Of a stretch of DNA of 64,000 nt, positions 24,698 to 37,682 are shown one piece after another. This DNA comes from Gordionus sp. m RMFG-2023 (taxonomy: Eukaryota > Nematomorpha > Gordioida > Chordodea > Parachordodidae). The stretch covers positions 3,784,846-3,848,845 of the forward strand of contig NC_088779.1 in NCBI RefSeq assembly GCF_954871325.1, in the 5' to 3' direction. The translations under genes were made by a program, and so were the position numbers. Numbering within the stretch: position 1 is the stretch's first letter; every line of letters starts with the position of its first letter. Below the pieces are notes generated by a model. The model saw nothing but the letters and a program-made list of their open reading frames with translations. It did not search any database and was not told the DNA's origin.

Positions 24698-25651
24698 CTA
24701 TTGGCAAGTAATGCGAAATTTTTTTTCAATCAAAATTTTAAGTATTTCGGTGTCATCTAATAATTTATGTTCACGAACTAAATCAATCATGGCTACTAGA
24801 TCAGAATCCAAAATGTTGAAAATGAATAGGTTATCCGATAATATGCACAAAATATTCTTTGAATCATTGGAAATTTTACGCTTGCAACATTCATTTTTAG
24901 CCCATTTAATAAGAAATTCTGAAATTTCCTTTAATTTTATTTTACTATTGGCTACGAGAGTTATAAATTTTTTTAATAAAGGAATAGGTGAGTTAAGGAA
25001 ACCATCCGAATCAAATACGAATTTTTCATTTCGCAAAAGAATCTAAAAATAGTAATTATTCATTAACTAATATTAAAATTACAGATAAATGTTCAGAAGA
25101 ATCGATTTCTTGATGGATTCCTGATGCCAAATATATTTTCAATGAATTTTCATAGGTAAATCCTCCATATATATAATTATCAAAATTTGTAATTTGTTGA
25201 ACACATATTTCGATCAAATTTTTAAGCATATATTTTTTAGCTCCGTATAAAGTTTGTATTAATGAGTCGAGATCAATTGTGAGATCAAAAATATGAGTGT
25301 ACATATATCTTTTTATATATATTTTTTATAAAAATAGTTATTACATATTATATTAGAAAATTACTGCAAGATTTTTCCAAAAATGTCTTTACTTAGATCT
25401 TCAATCTTTATACAACTATCTTTCAATTCCAAGCTGCCATGAAACATGGTATAAAACATTTCACTCTTCAATGACAGAATAAATTTATGTGCGTACATTA
25501 TTTCTCCTTCCACCTATAAACAATTTGTTATACATAAAATAAGATTAAGAATTATATAATTAACTTCAAATCTAACATCAGACATGTACGATTTATTGTA
25601 TAATCCTGTTCCTATAGTCGTATCTTTTTGAAAGGATTCAAATTTTTCCAT
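24698..25651 (-). CDS. BTB-BACK protein, copy D (4 exons, 268 aa)
   Basis: Exons on the minus strand are 25651-25565, 25513-25365, 25308-25083 and 25042-24698. It starts 'MEKFESFQKDTTIGTG'. BTB shows 'YMSDVRFEVEG', 'AHKFILSLKSEMFYTMF' and 'YMYTHIFDLTIDLDSL'. The linker is short ('NFDNYIYGGFTYENSLK') with no repeat array. BACK ends 'LIEKKFRITCQ'. The donor of intron 1 is GTTAAT after TTTGAA, slightly unlike the GTAAAT of copy B. The second half of BACK differs from copy F by a single residue ('IFNILD' against 'IFYILD'). It sits at the right end of its duplicon unit. Function is inferred from the family only. Confidence 0.9.
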
Positions 25652-26480
25652 TATCCCTAAATAAATTTTTTTTTTTTAAATATTAATATTAGATATCTTA
25701 ACCGTCATGAAAATCGATTAAGATTATTCCAGTTTAAATATTAAAAAAACGCATAAACTTAATTTCATTATAAATTGATTAATAGTTTATTTCAGAGATA
25801 AACCCAACCTGCACCGAATATTAAAATTGATATTAATCGTTACTATTTAATGAACCGAAACACCATTAAAAATTTGTCAACTTGAACGGACCTCTAAAAA
25901 TGATTGTGAACAGTTGACTCTCTTTAAAATGACTAATAATTAGTTTTGACTGATAAATCATAATAATTATATTTAGATATTTATATCTCTTTTGACGCTA
26001 ACCATGTTGGGATACGAAGTATTAATCAATCATAAAATTTATTCTTCCTCCTTAGACATATAATTTGACAGACAGGGCCTTCACTAGCCTTTACAATCTC
26101 AGAAGTTTCAACAAAAAAAAGTTATTTATATAACATTATCTAGCTAACTTATTAAATTTTTTTCCAGAGGGTTCGAGCCCATACACCCCCCTCCAGTGAT
26201 TGGAAAATATTTTAATTTTATATGGCTCAATATTATTATTCACTTATCCATGAAGCCTGATAAAGCCTAATTTTATTTAAAGTATTTATTAAATGTATAT
26301 ATAAATCACTTAGGGTGCGTCCTGGTTAAAAAGTTCGATGTTTAGCCGGTTATTATTTAGCTTCGACTAAAAAGCCTAAAAGTAAAAGAAAAAAACACAA
26401 CACCAAGCACTTAAAACAAACCAAAATAGGGTGTCCAATTTTAAAAGTTATTTAGCCTAGGCTCAACATCATCAATACTT
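25652..26480. other. Upstream flank of copy D, no gene
   Basis: The first 150 bases upstream of the start match the same region of copy F ('ttagatatc..taaccgtca', 'cgcataaacttaattt'), so copies D and F are related in their promoters as well. The rest is A/T-rich sequence without a recognisable feature. Confidence 0.45.
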
Positions 26481-28514
26481 ATTATTATAATGGCAAAAAA
26501 ATGGTCATGCCATTATAAAACATTCCTCATATAATTGATAACTTTCAAAGAATTTTGACGATGCAAAAATTAGCTGGTAAATTTCAATGTTAAATCTTGC
26601 TGCCTTTAATGTAATTTAATTACTTTAGATGTTATTCTTACAGAAAAACTTGAAATTCAATTTTATAGCAGCAAACCAATTATATTATTGTTAAACAGCA
26701 TCCTTTCAAAAATCATAATTATCAGTTACCTAAACATTTTATTTTTTTTAACATGGCCCTCATTGCTTATTTTCTCAAAAGCTCTGTAAAAATCTTACAA
26801 CCATGGATAAAATCGCATTCAAAAACACTTACGAAGATAATTCTAACCTTTTAAACAGCCTTTTAGAATGGAAAAGAGGTCTGAAAGACCTTCCCAAAGG
26901 TTTCAATAATCTCCTTTTACAATTTATAACTAAATTATTCTCAAACGTAAACAATGAAAATGACCTTAATTAATAATATCAAATTATGGGATAATGCTAA
27001 CATTTCCTTTTAAATGACTAAGACTAACACTTCCTAAGTCTAAAATAAATAACTTTATGACCATATAAAACATAATTTTGACTCCTTCCACATTACCGAT
27101 TTCCTATTTAACACAAATTTTTTTATTCATCTTTCGTAAGGGGGGTAGGATTAAAAATTTTTTAGCAGCGAGCTTGAAAGGGCATAAACTTTTTTTAGCC
27201 ACCGTGAGTGGATGAGCCGTGAATATAATACCAGCGCCCACCTCTATTTACAAATGCATATTACAGAGATAACAAAAAAAAGGTTGATTTAACCTTTACT
27301 ATAGAAATAGAGTCATAAAGTCAAGAACCTTGATTGACATTGAGAAACGTCGGAGAGCTTGTATAAAAAATTATAACAGGCCGTGTCTATTTTTCTTAGA
27401 ATTTTAACGGGCACGGTTAAGTAAACATTTAAATAACGGGCTGGGCATCTTGCGCAAAAAGATCTGGGCTTAAACGGAACGGGGCTTTGCGGACATCATT
27501 GGCTCTGAAATTTTAGAATATAATTCCGACCAAAAAAATTTCCTTAATACCCTTCTATCCTCATTTTAGAAAAAAAAAATGGTGGTTTATTTTTCGAGGA
27601 ATTATCTTCTGCTTATTGAAAATTAATATAAGGGCGTAGATATTTTGAATGATCATAAAAATTAATATTTCGATTCAAATCTACTATAAGATCAAATTGG
27701 CGTTCTAATTTATTGGAATAGTTTTAAGAATTCCTTAAGAGCCAAAAAGATTGCTGGAAGGGATGGGCAGTTGCTAATTTTAAAATTTATTAATTAATAA
27801 GATCATCGAATTAAAAACTTTAAATATGCAATAAACACTTCTAAGCAAATTTTAACTTTATCCATATGATAAAGTATACAACGAGTAGACATCATTAAGT
27901 AAGTCATATTTGATCAAAATTTTTTTAAAACTTTGACACCTAAAAAAAAGGACTTCATCAAATAAAAAAGTAAACTAAATATTGTTTACGTTTTTCTTTT
28001 GCCAATATTATTGAAAAATCGAGGTTATCATATGTTTAATAATATTCTAGAATATACGATCTCAGATAAATGTTATAAAGAATTAATGACGCAAATATCT
28101 AATTAAAAGCTTATTTTCCAAATAAAAATTAATTTTTATTATCCAACCAAACATTTCAAAAAATTTAGTCAACTAATTTCTGATCTGATTGTAATTCAAA
28201 ATTTGGATTATCCTTTACAGAAACAAACTTACTTTAGATATTTCGATATATAATTCCCTTTAAGATACGGAAATTGCACCAACCACGGGATTAAAATCTT
28301 ACCGTTTCAAAATCAATTTTAGAAAGTTATTCTAGAAATAATGGAACGGGAACCCCTGACTTTATAAGGGGAGAAAGGTTTGTGCCATTAATATTTTTTG
28401 CAGTGTTGTTAAATTACCTAACTTTGATTATCTCTATTGTGTTAGTAAATGGTGGTTTTTTTTCGGGGAATTATCTTCTACTTAAAATTAATATATGGGC
28501 GTAGATATTTTAAA

Positions 28515-29227
28515 TTAGGAGTGTACCTATACCACTTTTTGAAGGCCGATCTGATATTATATTGATAACGGCTGATTACCATATCTAATTTTGTATTCTG
28601 TAAAGATACCAATAGTTTTAATTTTTAATATACTTTTTATGTATAACATCTATAAGTTAAATATACCATGACATTTGTCATTCAAATATATTATAATGAT
28701 CAGTTATAGTTTATATTCAATTCAATTGCAATTTTAAAAGTATATAAAATATTTTTATTGAATAATCACTTATTTATATAAGTAATAACATTAATCCAGT
28801 TACATATAAGTAATAAACAAATACATTATGAAATTTGAAATAAATATTTAAATTAAATATTGAAGATTTCTTTTTAGAAATACCAAAATTACGAATACAT
28901 CAGAGATCAGTCTGCCAAGATGGGGATTGTAAATATTAGCTTCACTAAAAGCAGATTTTGAAGAGATTATTGCACACTTTTATAAACAGAATGCGAAAAA
29001 ATATAACAATATGGAAGTATGTTTATTAACTAATTATTACTATTAAAAAAATAACATAAAAATGGATTTTGATTATATTTATAAAAATAAATGGTTTTTT
29101 AGATATAACTTTTTTTTAAAAATTTATTATTTAATTTTTGTTTAAAACGCCATTTTTTATTGCAGATCGGAAAATTTTATATTATTTGCCGATAAATATT
29201 TTATGGTTGAAATATCGGTACATCCTT
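28515..29227. mobile_element. Non-autonomous hAT-like element (copy 2)
   Basis: A 713-bp element almost identical to that at 18277-18992 and with the same flanking ATTTTAAA / ATTTAAAA, so it was copied as part of the larger duplication rather than inserted twice. The neighbouring sub-copy at 27642-27649 (ATTTTGAA) and unit F at 45516-45523 (ATTTTAAA) are empty sites. Confidence 0.75.
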
Positions 29228-29617
29228 ATTTAAAATGATCATAAAAATTCATGATTTAAATAGACTTTAATATCTAATTGGAGCTCTCTAATCTATTAGA
29301 ACAGTTATGGATTCCTTAATCGTCAAAAAACTTGCTGAAGAGTTAGATATTTTTTGGGATGGGCAGATGTTAATTTTAAAATTTATTAATTAATAAGGTC
29401 AGTCACTCAACTAAAAACTTTAAATATGTAATAAACACGTAAATTTTAACATTAACCATATGATAAAGAATAGTACGAATAGACATCATCATGTAAGTCA
29501 AGTTGATCAAAATTTATTTAAAAACTTTGACATCTAAAAAAGAAATCACTCTGACAAAAGTAAACTAAATATTGTTTACATGTTTTTGTTTGCCAATATT
29601 ATTGAAAGATCTAGATC

Positions 29618-29811
29618 TAGTTTTGATAAACGTCTCGTTTTGAGCCGATTTTTAAAAACGGCTAACTCAATATTTCATCTAGAATAATATTACGCATGCC
29701 CTGAAGATTTTCCTTGTAGAAGGAACAAAGGTTTGGACATCTATTAGCGAAATCTTGAGGCTTAGGCAATATTTTTCTGGCTAAAATATTGAGTTCCGTT
29801 TAATAACACTA
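29618..29811. repeat. MITE, family M1 (unit E)
   Basis: Counterpart of the copy at 19382-19572, with the same ends and interior and only a few differences. It was duplicated together with its surroundings. Confidence 0.6.
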
Positions 29812-31100
29812 TCTAGATCTTCATATGATTTTTAAAATTAAAATTTACTATAATGTTGTCAAGCTCAAGAATTAATGATGCGATTAACTAATTAGAAGAT
29901 TCTTTCTCAAATAAGACATATTATTTTTAAATATAATTTCAAAATAAAAAATAATTTTTATTATCAGTTTGATGATTTAAAAAAAAAATTAAGTCATCTA
30001 ATTTCTGATCTGATTATATTTAAAAATTTGTATTACCTATACGGTTCATTTATATTTTAATCAATATATAATTTTAATAAAAAATTTTTTTTATTTTACC
30101 TTCCTTTTAATCGATTATTTCTATGAATATAATATTTTATAATCGGCAATAGTTGCCCAAAAACTATACAAAATAAAAACAATTTTCAAGATTTTTATAA
30201 AAAAAATAATAATCTCCCACATTGACATGTAAACATTTATAAAATTAAGAGCAAGACTCAAGTCAAGATGAAGAACCATAAAACATTCTTTTTCTACCCT
30301 ATTTATTTATAAAATCATGAGAAAAGCAATAAATAAAATGAAAGATTAAATAAAGTCTGACCTTTTTTTTATAAGATCCGGAAATTGCTCCAAACATTTT
30401 TTTTAGGAATTTCGAATTTTTAGTCGGGATTAAAATCTTTATCCGTTTCCTTAAACAATTTTAGAAAGTTATTCTACGAATAAAGGATTGGGAACCGCTG
30501 ACTTTAAGGGAAGAATAGTTTGAGCCGTTTTTAATTAATGACATTAATTTTTTTTTGACTTAATTACAATCTAAATTGACTGGAAAAAAATCTGTAAATA
30601 ATTTCATTATTTTGAGCACTCGTTTATTTTAAAATATTCCGAGTTTTCCCTTTAAAATTGAATTTTCATATCGATTGGGAACCACCCGATCATGATTATA
30701 ACCTATAAAAATTCTTTAGCTTCGCTTGCAAAATGCCGAATTATAAATTTAAAAAAAAAATTATTGAAAAATTTAGCAGTAATTATTGTATAATCTCCGA
30801 AAAGGGCCAGGGAGTTGTTTTTTTTTTGAAATGTTTGAAATTATGAATATATGAAATTAAATATCTTTTATTCCATCAGAAAATATAAAAATCTTTTATA
30901 ATTTTTAAAAAAAATTAAGATAATTTGGACCTTGTAAAAATCGTCAGCACATGAGATAGGTGCGGTGCGGATATATACGGGTAATGTGGAAAAAAAACCC
31001 TTGCTTAAGCTCTCTATATAAAAACAACTAAATCGAGATTTTTGCTAAAATATAAATTACCCAAGCCCAGAGATTTGGTTAAGTCACTTTCTCCCATCTA

Positions 31101-34100
31101 TACAAAATCTCTTTGACTAAAATCTAGATTTCGCAAGCCTAAATTGGGGGGGGGAGGCTCGAAAAGAATTTTTTAGCCCTTTTCCATCAACTTTTTTATG
31201 ATGTATTTTTTGCTTTAAGGCAAAGGTTAGGGAGGACCAAGAATATTTGAGACACTTTTGGTTTAAACCAAAATAAATTGTATATCCTAAAAGTAAAGGC
31301 TGTTTAGAATAAGTTAGCATATAACTAATAAAAACTATATTTCTTTAGAAAATTGAATCTGAAAATTTTTTTTTTGGCACAACCATGCCATACCATATTA
31401 GAGGTCTAAATATAAAATTAATTTTTTTTTTATGAAATTGTTATAACACTAGAGGCTTTGTATATTTTAAGATTAGATTAAATTTAAGGATTTTAATAAT
31501 TTTAAATGAAATATTATTTGAGGTAAATTACATTGTATTAAAAGACGATATTGGATTGATAAATATCCATTAAAAATAATTTGTATTTGTTCTGACCAAA
31601 ATAAGAATAGATAATTAATTAATAGGATCAACTATAGCCATATACTTCAGAATCAAATTAATATAGTGTTTTATGATTCCTAAAAATTATTAGATTAAGG
31701 AACAAGGTTTAAACTTTCCTAATTTTATTTAAAAAATCTTATAGTTTGAAATTATTTTGTGTTACTTTTGGTGTGTTGAAACACACTTTCTTTTGTAAAA
31801 ATTATTAAAAGAAATATTTTCTAATCAATCATGAGGTTTAAATCTTCACTCTTATAAATTAATAACTTAAATTATAATTGTAGTGGACTAACGTTCCCTT
31901 CCCTTATACACAACGTGCCCCAGTTTCTCAACATTTTATAAAAATTATTATTGATATTTTACAATCGAAAACTAGTTCCGGATCTTATTTAACTAACCCA
32001 AAAATTTTTATAGAACCGTTTAAGCCCAGGGTTGAACGACGAGGGGTTAAATGGCACATAAAAAAGAATATAATTTAAAAAATTTGGAATTGAGTAATGT
32101 GGGGTAAATGTTATATCAATTGTAAAGAACGCGAAGAATGGATAATGTGTGTACCAAATGTCTCGAATGCGCACATTCAAGGTATTCTAAGGATGATCTC
32201 TTGTATGTGTGCCCATATTGTGAAGATTTTTTGTTTTTAATTTGTAAATAATGTGTTAATTATAACTAAAAATTTTGTGTTTCTTATTTTAAACTTTATA
32301 TTTACCATCTTACCCTGGTCTAGTTGAACGGGGTCGTCAGTAAATAGCATAAATGCTCACCAATATCTATAATACTATAAAATGTAGTGTGCTCGAGTTT
32401 ATTCTTTTTTTGCAGTGTAATGATGACAATTAATTCAATCTTCTCAATTAAAGTATTATCGCAAAAGAGCATAACCCCGGTCTACTTTATTATAGTATTA
32501 AAGGGTTTTGGGTCATATAAACTCATTCTTTAAGGATGGGTAAAAAAATCTAAGACAGTTTTTTTTAAATGACAACATAAGAACCTAAATTCCTTCCTTA
32601 AAATTGTATTTATCTTTCAAATATTCGGTTTTCTCTTATTTTTATAACCCAACACATGATTTTTATTTTACCAGATCTCAGGTTCGTATTTTTTCTAAAA
32701 ATTTTGCTTCCTTTTAATTAAATCCAAATTTAAATGAAAAATATTTATTCGTATTTCTATAAAATTTAAAAATGCGAGAAAGTGAATCCTTCAGAATAAA
32801 AACTTGAAACGCTCAGAATTAAAAAATATATCTAAAGCATTTTTAATGAAATTCACAGATATCTTTCTTAACACTCAAAAACGATTTTATATTTCGTATA
32901 TTTTTTCCTGAGTGATTCATTTTTTGATCTGACATATCAGTTTTACATTTTTGAGCACAAGGAATATTTTTTTCTGTACAATTTTGAGTTTTTTTATCCA
33001 TCTAAGAAATAATTCCTTCATTATTTTTCTGAGCGCAAAATATTTATTCTATTCGTTTAAAGATGTTTTTTTCCCCCGAATATTTAAGGTAGCGATTAAT
33101 TAGGAGCCAATGTTAACTGTATATATATATATATCATTTGATTTAACTTAAAATTAACCCGATCTGGATCATTGGGATTTTTAACAACACTACTGATATT
33201 TAGTTTAATGATGTTTTATATTCAGAGTGTTTTAAATATTATGATAAAAATTTCAGGTCGCTTTAGAGCCCCCCAAAAAATCAATGAAAGTTATCAACTG
33301 CATCAAGATCGTTTACAGAAATAAAATGGAAACTTATTTTTATATCAGCTAGGGTCCGTCTTAACCATCGGTGTAATCCGATTTTGGCAGATAAAGTAAT
33401 TAGATTTTTGAATTCTATAATAAATATGAATGCAACTGACCACTTTTTTGTTAAGAAATTTTAGAGTGTGGAACTGTTTGAATCGGTTCTGGTTGACGTA
33501 AACTATCTCTCTTGAAAAAAAAAATTAATAAAAAAAATATATAGTAATTCATTTATTTAAGTCCTAAAGCTTCTTTGCGCGGGCAATTCAAAAATTCTTT
33601 TGATGAAGTATTTCTTAAAAATAAATTTATAAGTTTGACGCCCTATAAATCAAATTTTCTTGTCACTCAAAGTCAAATTTTCGTAAGTCCTGCTGTCATA
33701 TGATGCAAACCATTGCCCATCTTAGCTCACTAATATTTTAAGTATAGCCTATTTTAACTCACCCTTGTCATCTGATTGAGAGTAATTCTTCTATTCCACT
33801 CATCATAATATTTTATTTTCTTTTAGGAAATATGTGATTTTTCTTTACTGCGTGATACATCTTATATTATTAGTAATTTCTCTGATACCAAAGCTCTATA
33901 AAATAAAATAGGAGAGTCGAATAAAAATATAAGAATATTAAAAGAAAATAGTTAAAGCAACTTATCCAATTAATTTAAACTTAATTATCTTTATGGCAGA
34001 AATTAATATTTAATATAAAATCTTGTTACTATTCATCTATGAAATTTTAGAAAACCAGGGGTATGCTTTAACCTTTTTAGTACGATACTGTTTTAGCGTC

Positions 34101-35111
34101 TCTTATTTATCAAATTAAACACCATCTAATAACACGTTAAATTACATCTATGTAATTAGCATTGAGTTCTAAAAAAAACGGCTAAATCAATATTTTTATG
34201 CCTAAAAATTAAAGGATTTTTCTGATAGTTTGCACACAAATTTGGACATTTATTAGCAAAATCTCGAGGTTTAAAAACAATAATTTTCTGGGCTAAAATA
34301 TTAAGTTAGCCTTTTTTTTAAATAGGTCTCATATCGAGCCGTACAACACTAATTGTAATTTATGTATTCACATCGGTTAAATAAAATTAAAAGTGTAATT
34401 TGCAAAAATTTAAGTCCATTTTAATAATAGTTTAAAAACAATCAAACGACAAAAGTATTTATTTCCGGGTCTAAATATTTTGAAAAATGGGTTCTTGTTA
34501 CGCTTCATGAGGTTCATAGATTTCTGGTTCCAGTTATATAATCTGTTAAAGTCAACTTTAAAGAAAATTTAAAAACATATTAACAATGAATAAACCCTCT
34601 AAAAAGAATCACTCAACATTTTAAACAATTATATAAATAGCTTGTAATTTACGCCATATTAAATATATTTCTCTATAATTATTTATTCTTATATATGTTC
34701 TAATGAAATAAACAATATGAAAATCTAACTATATCTTTAATTTAACTATTCTAATTAAATAAATAACTATCAAATTGACTTTTAGTAAAAAAAATATACT
34801 AAATTACTATTAATTAGCAAAGGATCTAATCGGGAGACAAATCCCTGGAAAAAAATGCGCTAAGATTTTTAGTAAAAAATTATTTTATTTTACTAATAAA
34901 GATATATTGGAAATATTTTATTATAACTTAGTCATTTTTTAACTATTTAATTTCATATTTTATATATGGTGGTTTCTACCAATTTTTTTTTTACAATGAT
35001 ATTTGCAATGTTCTTAAAGAATAAATTTTGAAAAAAAGCATATAAAATATAGTTTGACTTAAAATTTTTTTTGTAAGATGATAGAGTAATGTTAAGCTTG
35101 ATGAAGATTTG
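31101..35111 (+). repeat. Duplicon 3' flank of copy E
   Basis: This stretch matches 20.9-24.7 and 40.1-43.45 kb. It includes the segment at about 32850-33550 that unit D has lost. An (AT)n run lies at 33121-33134, and an M1 MITE at about 34163-34349. Relative to units D and F it also lacks about 100 bp just before 34830. No gene seen; the short frames here are not conserved as proteins between units. Confidence 0.7.
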
Positions 35112-36166
35112 CTATTGGCAAGTAATGCGAAATTTTTTTTCAATCAAAATTTGAAGTATCTCGGTGTCATCTAATAATTTATGTTCACGAACTAAATTAA
35201 TCATGGCTACTAGATCGGAATCCAAAATATAGGAAATAAATAGGTTATCCGATAATAGGCACAAAATATTCTTTGAATCATTGGAAATTTGGCGTTTGCA
35301 ACATGCATTTTTAGCCCATTTAATGAGAAATTCAGAAATTTCCTTTGATTTCGTATTACTAATGGCTAAGGACATTATAAATTTTTTTATTAAAGTAATA
35401 GGTGAGTTGAGGAAGCCATCCGAATCAAATACGAATTTTTCATTTTGCAAAAGAATCTAAAAAATAGTTATTAATTTTTGAGTAATATATTAAAATTACA
35501 GATAAATATTTATTATCTTGGATTTCTGGATGGATTCCTGATGCCAAATATATTTTCAATGCATTATTAGTAACCTGAGTATTATTTCTATAATTGTCAT
35601 ACTGATATCCTCTATTATTATCATACTGATATCCTCTATTATTATCATACTGATATCCTCTATTATTATCATAATTTGTGATTTGTTGAACACATATTAC
35701 GATTAAATCCTTGAGCATATATTTCTTAGCTCCGTATAAAGTTTGTATTAATGAGTCGAGATCAATTGCGAGATCAAAAATATGAGTGTACATATATCTT
35801 TATATATATATTTTTTATAAAAATAGTCGTTACATATATTATTATATATAAAATTACTTCAAGATTTTTCCAAAAACGTGTTTACTTAGATCTTCAATCT
35901 TTATGCAACTATCTTTCAATTCTATGCTGCCATGAAACATGGTATAAAACATTTCACTACTGTATGATAGAAGAAATTTATGAGCATACATTATTTCTCC
36001 TTCCACCTATAAAGTAAAAAAAAAGGTAACCAATGTAATTTGTTATACATAAGATAAGATTAAGAATTATAAAATTGACCTCAAATCTAACATCAGACAT
36101 GTAAGAATTATTGTATAAATTTGTTCCTATAGTCACATCTTTTATAAATGATTGAAATTTTTCCAT
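35112..36166 (-). CDS. BTB-BACK protein, copy E (4 exons, 292 aa, 8-residue linker repeat)
   Basis: Exons on the minus strand are 36166-36080, 36006-35858, 35797-35500 and 35456-35112. Exons 1-2 are nearly identical to copy B. BTB shows 'YMSDVRFEV', 'AHKFLLSYSSEMFYTMF' and 'YMYTHIFDLAIDLDSLIQT'. The linker has three perfect units of 'NNRGYQYD', a 24-bp DNA repeat, then 'NYRNNTQVTNNALK'. BACK has 'KWAKNACCKRQISND', where the other copies have an E in place of the A. The intron 1 donor is GTCAAT, weaker than in copy B (GTAAAT), although the surroundings are near-identical. Function is inferred from the family only. Confidence 0.9.
35595..35672 (-). repeat. In-frame 24-bp minisatellite inside copy E exon 3
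   Basis: 'ctgatatcctctattattat' with 'cata' recurs exactly every 24 bp three times. The repeats are identical, suggesting a recent expansion. Copy F has decayed or related units at the same place (about 43945-44015). Confidence 0.9.
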
Positions 36167-36673
36167 TATTCCTAAATAAATATTTTTTTTAAATAATAAT
36201 ATTAGATAAATGTCACCAATATTGGTTCGTTTGTTCCCATTGTGATAAATATAATGTCCCAAAATTAATTGTATTAGTTTATATAACAAAGAGACAGATT
36301 ATTTATTTTTTGTTTTTTATTAATAAAATATATTAATATTTGCCAAAAAAATATATACCATCGTTAATTTCAATTAAATAATAAATAAGGTAGAGTAAAT
36401 CATAAGAAAAATCTTCAAGCTTGAGATTTAAAAAAACTCAAAACAATCATTTTAGCAACATTTGCTGATATGCTTCAATAAAAAATATAGCAAAAAATAA
36501 TTCCCGCAAAAGTAATCAAAAGCATTAAAATTAACTAACTGATATTTTTACCTTATTATATTAAAAAATTTAGGACAATTTATATATATAACCTTAAGAA
36601 TTTAGATTTTCAAGAAATGAATTAAAAAATGACTTAAAAAAATAATTTATTTTTTTACCTTATCAGTTCCTAT
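36167..36673 (+). repeat. Upstream flank of copy E, shared with copy B
   Basis: Nearly identical to 9924-10424; presumably the promoter region. The similarity ends where the hAT-like element starts at 36674, and what follows that element is not the sequence that follows in unit B. The duplication break and the element therefore coincide. Confidence 0.7.
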
Positions 36674-37682
36674 TAGGCCTAAAACGAATTATTTGTTATT
36701 TGATATTCGCGAATAACACAATTATTCATGAATATCAGGAAAATTATTCGTATTATTCGAAATTATTTATATATAAATATTCGTAATTATTCGCAAATAT
36801 TTTATTGCAAGTAAAATAAAAAGAAGTAATTAAATTTTCCTAGTGGATATCATTTCGTTTTATTTTATTTTCTATTATCAAATATCAAATCATAACAAGT
36901 TATATTTGCTGAAAAAGTTTTATGGAAGAAAAGGGAAAGCTTCAAAGTAAAATATAATTATTTAATTTTGATTGTTTCTCTATAATCATTTTTGATGTTA
37001 TTGAACAAGTCAAAACATTTTTATAGAGTGTGCCTCTTTCCCATATTCTCAAGCTCCTGACAGATAAATAACTAAATTTTTTTGACTAGTTCTTATTATT
37101 TGATTAGGAAAATCCTTTTCCCATTTAGTAACCTTATTTTTGGAAAATTTTAAAGACAATCTAATTCAGATAGTGCATCATCCTCTATTACATTGTCATA
37201 CCTCTAAAAATTATATTAATAATTATATAAAGGAAATTTATGCTACTAAAGTATTTTTATATATAAATAAAATCTATAATGAAATACTTTCTAAAATTTT
37301 GTTATATTTTATATGCAAATATTTAAAATGTAGATATTTTAAATAGATTATAGTTTTAAAAATTTTATTTTGTCATAATCACCTTCACTAAATATTTTTT
37401 TATAAGCAATTCTAATTCTAAAAATTGTATATTTTGGTCAATTTGTTTGGTTAACGTTATATGAAATCATTGGGTTTTATTTTGTTTATTTTCTATAAAT
37501 TTTTATATTGTAATGACAATTAGTTTAGAGAATCCTTAAAAGTGTCATCTTTAAACATCTGTAAAATATTTTTTAAGCTTTAAAATTTTCGAATCGAATA
37601 TTCGACGAATCGAAACGAATAATTATTTTATTATTCGTACGAATACGAATTATTCGATCCGATTCGTTTTTTTGTAGGCCTA
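36674..37682. mobile_element. hAT-like element with TAGGCCTA ends
   Basis: Left end 'TAGGCCTAAAACGAATTATT'; right end reversed 'TAGGCCTACAAAAAAACGAA'. Both ends are full of 'ATTCGAAT' and 'CGAATAATTCG' words, as in the element at 7004-8004, and the length is about the same (1.0 kb). No target duplication is visible. The + frame at 37140-37346 has no recognisable domain. Confidence 0.65.

Larger units (their letters stand above)
26481..31100 (+). repeat. Proximal part of unit E, containing two tandem sub-copies
   Basis: About 26.5-28.4 kb is one sub-copy (compare 17.2-20.3 kb and 44.8-46.8 kb). From about 28440 a second sub-copy begins ('aatggtggttttttttcggg' against 'aatggtggtttatttttcg' at 27579) that matches unit D at 18.2-20.9 kb much more closely. 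The junction falls right after a fragment of M2 MITE end ('agtgttgttaaattacctaa' at about 28412). A GGGC-rich repeat at 27375-27500 recurs at 45250-45400. No gene seen. Confidence 0.7.
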
